Positions 60,134 to 64,000 of a stretch of DNA of 64,000 nucleotides are shown here, in pieces. Numbering within the stretch: position 1 is the stretch's first letter; each line of letters starts with the position of its first letter. The notes under the pieces are model-generated. The model was not told the origin of the DNA. It saw only the letters and a program-made list of their open reading frames with translations, and did no database searches. The position numbers were made by a program, and so were the translations under genes. This stretch comes from Streptomyces sp. CB02980 (GTDB lineage: Bacteria > Actinomycetota > Actinomycetes > Streptomycetales > Streptomycetaceae): NCBI RefSeq assembly GCF_014451325.2, contig NZ_JACSCH020000008.1:124001-188000 (forward strand), written 5' to 3'.

Positions 60134-60179
60134 CCGGGCCGTACCGCGACAGCCGCCCGCACCCGAAAGGACACGCACG

Positions 60180-60980
60180 ATGCCGACGCCCCGCCACCAC
60201 CTCAACCGCCGCCGCCGCCAGGCCGCCCTCGCCGACCAGCAGGCGCCCGGCGGCAGGCCCCGTACGCCCGCGGGTGTGCTCACGGAACCCGCACCGCGAA
60301 CCGGTGAACGACCGGCGGCGACGTCCGTACGGGAAACGGCCGCGGAGCCGAAGGGGGAGGCGCGGGTCCGCGAGAAGACCGGCAGCCGGAAGAGCGGCGG
60401 TGAGCGGACCAGCCCCGAGAAGTCGGGAAGCGCCATGTCCGGCCGCGTCCCCCTCGTCGTCCTGTGCGTCCTGACGCTCCTGCTCGGCGGCTTCGCCGGA
60501 TGGGCGTACAGCAGGGCGGGCGAGCTCCGCGACGACCCCGCGCGCGGGAACACCGCGCTCACGGATCTCGCCCGCACCAGTGAGATCAAGGGGCAGACGG
60601 GCGCCGCCGTCGCCGCGCTCTTCTCGTACGACCATGCCGACACCGCCCCCTTCGAACGGGCGGGCAAGACGCTCCTGACGGGCAAGGCCGTCGCCCAGCA
60701 CCGGACGCTGCTGGGCGGGGTGCTCGCCAAGGCGGCCCGGCAGAAGACGGTGATCACGACGACCGTCACCGACAGCGCGGTGGAGCGGATCGACGGCGAC
60801 CGCGCCCGCGTCCTGGTCTACGCCGACCAGAGCAGCGTGAGCACGGCCGGCGGGCCGGCGAAGGACAAGGCTGCCAAGGCCGGGGATCAGGGCGTCTACG
60901 CGGGTGCCATGTTCGCCGTGGACGTCGTGCTCCGCGACGGCCGCTGGCTCGTCGAAAACATCGACACCTTCGGCCGCTGA
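60180..60980 (+). CDS. Mce-associated membrane protein, long type, copy 2
   Basis: The 266-residue protein has a basic, disordered cytoplasmic N-terminus of about 90 residues (HHLNRRRRQAALADQQ), a membrane helix (VPLVVLCVLTLLLGGFAGWA) and an outer domain like that at 58782-59564: RGNTALTDLARTSEIKGQTG, VERIDGDRARVLVYADQSS, RDGRWLVENIDTFGR. Its N-terminal arm is basic, whereas that of copy 1 is acidic. ATG 60180 follows AAAGGA. It closes the operon 13 bases before a convergent gene. Confidence 0.87.
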   Translation: MPTPRHHLNRRRRQAALADQQAPGGRPRTPAGVLTEPAPRTGERPAATSVRETAAEPKGEARVREKTGSRKSGGERTSPEKSGSAMSGRVPLVVLCVLTLLLGGFAGWAYSRAGELRDDPARGNTALTDLARTSEIKGQTGAAVAALFSYDHADTAPFERAGKTLLTGKAVAQHRTLLGGVLAKAARQKTVITTTVTDSAVERIDGDRARVLVYADQSSVSTAGGPAKDKAAKAGDQGVYAGAMFAVDVVLRDGRWLVENIDTFGR

Positions 60981-60993
60981 GCCGGAGCCCCGG

Positions 60994-61776
60994 TCAGCCC
61001 GCCCAGGTCGCGACGAGGACGGTCGCGTACCGCTCCTCGCAGCTCAGAACACGTGCCTCCAGACCGCACGCGGTGACCGCGTCCACCGCCCGCTCGGCCT
61101 GCCGCTCACTCGTCTCGACCAGCAGTCGCCCGCCCGGCGCCAGCCACTGCGGTGCCTCGGCGGCGACCCGCCGCAGCACGTCGAGACCGTCGGGGCCGCC
61201 GTCGAGGGTGACGAGCGGCTCGTGGTCGCGGGCTTCCGGGGGCAGCAGCCCGATGTCCCCGGTGGGGACGTACGGCACGTTGGCGACCAGGACCTCGACC
61301 CGGCCCCGCAGCTCCGGGGGCAGCGGGGCGAAGAGGTCTCCCTCGTACACCCGGCCGCCGCGCGGCTCGACGTTCCGGCGGGCGCAGCGCACCGCCGCCG
61401 GCTCGATGTCCGATGCGTGCACCTCCGCGCCCTCGACCCGGTCGAGCAGGACCGCGCCCGCCGCGCCGGAGCCGCAGCACAGGTCGACGCAGACGGCGCC
61501 CGGCCGGGCCAGGTCCACCGCGTGTTCGATCAGGAACTCCGTACGGCGCCGGGGGACGAACACCCCGCCGTCCACCTCGATGCGCAGCCCGGCGAACTCG
61601 GCCCAGCCCACGACGTGCTCCAGGGGCAGGCCCGAGGCCCGCCGCTCGACCATCAGGTCCAGCTCGGCGGGCCCGGCCGCAGCCGCGAGCAGCATCTCCG
61701 CCTCCTCCTCGGCGAAGACACAGCCCGCGGCCCGCAGCCGCTCGACGACCCCCGTACCGCTCGCGACGTCAGACAA
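60994..61776 (-). CDS. PrmC-like N5-glutamine methyltransferase family protein
   Basis: The 260-residue protein has the HemK/PrmC layout: a small helical N-terminal domain, FVPRRRTEFLIEHAV, the SAM site VCVDLCCGSGAAGAVLL, and NVPYVPTGDIGLLPPEARDHEP. The catalytic N-P-P-Y motif reads NVPY, a change found in actinomycete homologues named 'putative protein N5-glutamine methyltransferase'. The usual PrmC gene is expected elsewhere, so the substrate is uncertain. The TTG start at 61776 overlaps the end of the glutathione peroxidase gene by 8 bases, with GAGG 6 bases upstream. Confidence 0.87.
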   Translation of the reverse strand: MSDVASGTGVVERLRAAGCVFAEEEAEMLLAAAAGPAELDLMVERRASGLPLEHVVGWAEFAGLRIEVDGGVFVPRRRTEFLIEHAVDLARPGAVCVDLCCGSGAAGAVLLDRVEGAEVHASDIEPAAVRCARRNVEPRGGRVYEGDLFAPLPPELRGRVEVLVANVPYVPTGDIGLLPPEARDHEPLVTLDGGPDGLDVLRRVAAEAPQWLAPGGRLLVETSERQAERAVDAVTACGLEARVLSCEERYATVLVATWAG

Positions 61777-62251
61777 GCTGGGCCTCGATCGCGGAGACGA
61801 TCTCGGCGGCGCCCGGCTCGGTGCGCGGACGGAAGCGCGTGACCCGGCCGTCGCGGCCGATCAGGAACTTCTCGAAGTTCCACTGGACGTCACCGGCCTC
61901 GCCCTCGGCGTCGGCGACCTTCACCAGCTCCGTGTAGAGCGGGTGGCGGGCGTCGCCGTTGACGTCGATCTTCTCCAGGAGCGGGAAGGAGACGCCGTAC
62001 GTCGTCGAGCAGAAGGTCTGGATCTCCTCGGCGCCGCCGGGCTCCTGGCCCGCGAACTGGTTGCAGGGCACGCCGAGCACGGTGAAGCCGCGGTCGCCGT
62101 ATTCCTTCTGCAGCTTCTCCAGACCCTCGTACTGCGGGGTCAGGCCGCACTTCGAGGCGACGTTCACGACCAGGACCGCGCGGTCCCGGTAGTCGGCAAG
62201 GGAGACCGGCTCGCCGGTCAGGGTCTTCAGCGGGATGTCGTACAGGCTCAT
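61769..62251 (-). CDS. Glutathione peroxidase-like thiol peroxidase
   Basis: The 160-residue protein has the family blocks NVASKCGLTPQY with the peroxidatic Cys near residue 37, LGVPCNQFAGQEPG with Gln and a second Cys, and WNFEKFLIGRDG with the Trp/Asn pair. Cys replaces selenocysteine, and actinomycetes lack glutathione, so thioredoxin or mycothiol-linked reductants are likely. ATG 62251 has GAGGAG 6 bases upstream. It overlaps and probably is co-transcribed with the methyltransferase gene. Confidence 0.94.
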   Translation of the reverse strand: MSLYDIPLKTLTGEPVSLADYRDRAVLVVNVASKCGLTPQYEGLEKLQKEYGDRGFTVLGVPCNQFAGQEPGGAEEIQTFCSTTYGVSFPLLEKIDVNGDARHPLYTELVKVADAEGEAGDVQWNFEKFLIGRDGRVTRFRPRTEPGAAEIVSAIEAQLV

Positions 62252-62287
62252 GGACTGCTCCTCGTCGGAATAGGGTTTGATCTCAGC

Positions 62288-62524
62288 ATGGGAGACGAAC
62301 CACTGGCAATCTCGATCGATTCCGCACCGGAGGCAGAACCGGGGTCCCGACCGCGCCGGATCCTCTGCCGCCTCTGCGGCCGCCCCCTCACCGGGGCCGA
62401 CTCCCGCCGCACGGGCCTGGGCCCCACCTGCGACGCCAGACTCCACCCACCGGCCGCCGACATCCGCACCCGCCGGCACGAGGTGGACCAGGACACCCTT
62501 CCGGGCATCGACCAGGCCCTGTAG
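62288..62524 (+). CDS. Small zinc-ribbon (DUF6011-like) protein
   Basis: The 78-residue protein has the motif ILCRLCGRPLTGADSRRTGL followed by GPTC, i.e. C-x2-C and a third Cys, as in DUF6011-type short zinc-binding proteins. The ends are disordered. Function unknown. ATG 62288 is 36 bases from the divergent glutathione peroxidase start. A TAGGGT box 12 bases before the ATG could give a very short leader. Confidence 0.75.
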   Translation: MGDEPLAISIDSAPEAEPGSRPRRILCRLCGRPLTGADSRRTGLGPTCDARLHPPAADIRTRRHEVDQDTLPGIDQAL

Positions 62525-62641
62525 GGCTCTCGGGCCGGGACCCGGCGACGCTACCAGCCCGAAAAACGATCGCCCAGCCGTTTCCCACCTCGGCACAGTG
62601 GGCCCCGATGAGACTGAAACCCGAGCACCCGGAGTCCTGAG

Positions 62642-63712
62642 ATGTCGACCCTGCGCGTCACCGCCGAAGTCCTGACCGTCCATCCCCATCCGAACGCCGA
62701 CGCCCTGGAGCTGGCGCAGGTCGGCCTGTATCGGGCCGTCGTCGCCAAGGGCGCCTATCGGACCGGGGACGCCGCCGTCTACATCCCGGAGCAGGCCGTG
62801 CTGCCCGCCGCCCTCGTCGAGGAGCTCGGGCTCACCGGGCGGCTCGCCGGCGGGAACTCGGACCGGGTCAAGGCCGTGCGGCTGCGCGGGGAGCTGTCGC
62901 AGGGCATCGTGTGCAGGCCCGGCGTGCTCGCCGGTGCCGACCTGGCCCTTGCGGCGGCCGAGCGGACCGACTTCGCGGAGACGCTGGGGATCATCAAGTG
63001 GGTGCCGCCGATACCGCCGACCATGAGCGGTGACGTGGAGGTCGCCCCGGACCTGCTGCCCTGGGTGGACATCGAGAACCTCCAGCGCTACCCGGAGATC
63101 TTCGAGCCGGGCGAGCCCGTCGTCCTGACCGAGAAGCTCCACGGCTCGGCCTGCCTGATGACCTTCCTCACCGAGGAGGGACGCACCCAGGTCTCGTCCA
63201 AGGGCTTCGGGTCGAAGGGCCTGGCCCTCCAGGAGGACCCGCGCAATCTGTACTGGCGCGCCGTCCACGGCCACGGCCTGCCCGCCGTCGCCGAGCGGCT
63301 GGCGAAACGTCTCGGCGCCCGCCGGGTCGGCTTCTTCGGCGAGGTCTACGGCTCCGGGGTGCAGGACCTGGCCTACGGCGCCGACGCCCGCTCCGAGACC
63401 GTCGGCTACGCGCTGTTCGACGTGTCGGCCGAGATCGACGGCCGGGTGGAGTGGCTGGACCCGGCCGAGGTCCTGGAGGCCGGCGAGGTCCCGCTCGTAC
63501 CGCGGCTGTACTCCGGCCCGTACGACCTGGACACGGTCCTCGCCCATGCGAGCGGCCGGGAGACGGTCTCGGGACGGGAGGCGCACCTGCGGGAGGGCGT
63601 CGTGATCCGGCCCGCGACCGAGCGGTACAGCCCGGTCGTCGGCGGCCGGGCCATCGCCAAGGCGGTCAGCCCGGCCTACCTGACGCGGAAGGGCGGCACC
63701 GAGTACGAGTGA
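62642..63712 (+). CDS. ATP-dependent RNA ligase, Rnl5 (DraRnl) type
   Basis: The 356-residue protein joins an N-terminal OB-like domain (LRVTAEVLTVHPHPNADALE, about residues 1-120) to a nucleotidyltransferase ligase core. Ligase motifs are visible: motif I EKLHGSACL with the adenylated Lys near residue 165, motif III FFGEVYGSGVQD, motif IV EGVVIRP and motif V AIAKAVSPAYL. The order matches the Deinococcus DraRnl enzyme, which seals nicks with a 3'-OH RNA end. ATG 62642 has GGAG 7 bases upstream. The gene stands alone, with no kinase, phosphatase or RtcB-type partner. Confidence 0.88.
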   Translation: MSTLRVTAEVLTVHPHPNADALELAQVGLYRAVVAKGAYRTGDAAVYIPEQAVLPAALVEELGLTGRLAGGNSDRVKAVRLRGELSQGIVCRPGVLAGADLALAAAERTDFAETLGIIKWVPPIPPTMSGDVEVAPDLLPWVDIENLQRYPEIFEPGEPVVLTEKLHGSACLMTFLTEEGRTQVSSKGFGSKGLALQEDPRNLYWRAVHGHGLPAVAERLAKRLGARRVGFFGEVYGSGVQDLAYGADARSETVGYALFDVSAEIDGRVEWLDPAEVLEAGEVPLVPRLYSGPYDLDTVLAHASGRETVSGREAHLREGVVIRPATERYSPVVGGRAIAKAVSPAYLTRKGGTEYE

Positions 63713-63731
63713 CCGGGCCGGTCCCCGGACC

Positions 63732-63755
63732 GGCCGGTCCCCGTCGGGACCGGCC
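63732..63755. terminator. Terminator between RNA ligase and thioesterase genes
   Basis: GGCCGGTCCC (63732-63741) and its complement (63746-63755) form a perfect 10-bp stem with the loop CGTC. Further GGACCGGCC copies follow at 63749 and 63774, so alternative pairings are possible. It separates convergent genes. Confidence 0.7.
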
Positions 63756-63783
63756 TGCGGCCAGGACCGGCCTGCGCCCCGGC

Positions 63784-64000
63784 TCAGAGCTTCCTGAACA
63801 GGCCCTCCTGGACCACCGACACCAGGAGCTGCCCCTCGCGGTCGTAGATCCGGCCCCGCGCGAGTCCCCGGCCGCCCGTCGCGATCGGGGACTCCTGGTC
63901 GTACAGGAACCACTCGTCCGCGCGGAACGGCCGGTGGAACCACATCGCGTGGTCCAGCGACGCCATGTCGAAGCCCCGCGGTCCCCAGAGCGGCTCGATC
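63784..64000 (-). CDS. Acyl-CoA thioesterase II (TesB-like), C-terminal part
   Basis: The frame is open to the right edge of the window, so the gene is cut at its 5' side. The visible 71 residues include MASLDHAMWFHRPFRADEW, with the conserved Asp and His of the second hot-dog domain, and GGRGLARGRIYDREGQLLVS followed by the end VVQEGLFRKL. This is the TesB C-terminus. The enzyme hydrolyses acyl-CoA to free acid and CoA. An internal ATG at 63966 is not the true start. Confidence 0.9.
   Translation of the reverse strand, partial: IEPLWGPRGFDMASLDHAMWFHRPFRADEWFLYDQESPIATGGRGLARGRIYDREGQLLVSVVQEGLFRKL

Noticed and set aside
62252..63943. Long N-terminal extension of the glutathione peroxidase frame
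   Set aside because: The minus-strand frame stays open across the RNA ligase gene, but the peroxidase starts at ATG 62251 with a good GAGGAG site and normal family length.

Overview
The window is chromosomal DNA of very high GC content with strong third-position G/C bias, GTG and TTG starts, ATGA-type stop/start overlaps, rare TTA codons and actinomycete-specific families (ECF41 sigma factor, MurT/GatD, Mce operon). This points to Streptomyces or a close relative. The order purB, bio genes, urease, tripeptidyl aminopeptidase, pfkA, murT/gatD, def, acyl-CoA dehydrogenase resembles, from memory, the SCO1209-SCO1254 stretch of S. coelicolor. The Mce locus and its flanking secreted-protein genes look like an accessory block next to it. 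No tRNA, rRNA, insertion sequence, prophage or CRISPR array was seen.

Layout. 1-12 kb: an AraC-type regulator cut by the window edge, a SnoaL-like protein, an EamA exporter convergent with and overlapping an alpha/beta hydrolase, an ECF41 sigma factor, a GntR regulator with an operator-like dyad in its promoter, a ROK regulator, a TTA-containing hypothetical gene, purB, an SGNH hydrolase and two CNNM/CorC-type membrane proteins. 12-19 kb: GNAT, methyltransferase and VOC genes, then biotin synthesis as bioB-bioA-bioD with divergent bioF. 19-23.4 kb: a HATPase, an NlpC/P60 hydrolase behind a c-di-AMP riboswitch, a variant ClpP divergent from an orphan Phd/YefM antitoxin, and an ABC-2-like membrane protein divergent from its TetR-type regulator. 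23.4-28.1 kb: ureABC-ureFGD without ureE, with a GlnR-like box upstream. 28-43 kb: secreted peptidase, epimerase, acyltransferase, DUF3048 lipoprotein, CtaG-like protein, pfkA, GatD/MurT, peptide deformylase, TetR with divergent acyl-CoA dehydrogenase, AlkD-like protein, VOC protein and a cytochrome P450.

43.3-61 kb is the most distinctive part. A PucR-family regulator with two TTA codons and three secreted proteins of unassigned function read leftward. A 580-bp palindrome-rich gap separates them from a rightward Mce operon of 13 genes: ATPase, two YrbE permeases, six Mce proteins and a duplicated pair of Mce-associated proteins. The parts suggest an envelope lipid or sterol importer with its own exported accessory proteins, probably under developmental (bldA) control through the regulator. 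The window ends with a PrmC-like methyltransferase, glutathione peroxidase, a small zinc-ribbon protein, an Rnl5-type RNA ligase and a cut acyl-CoA thioesterase gene.
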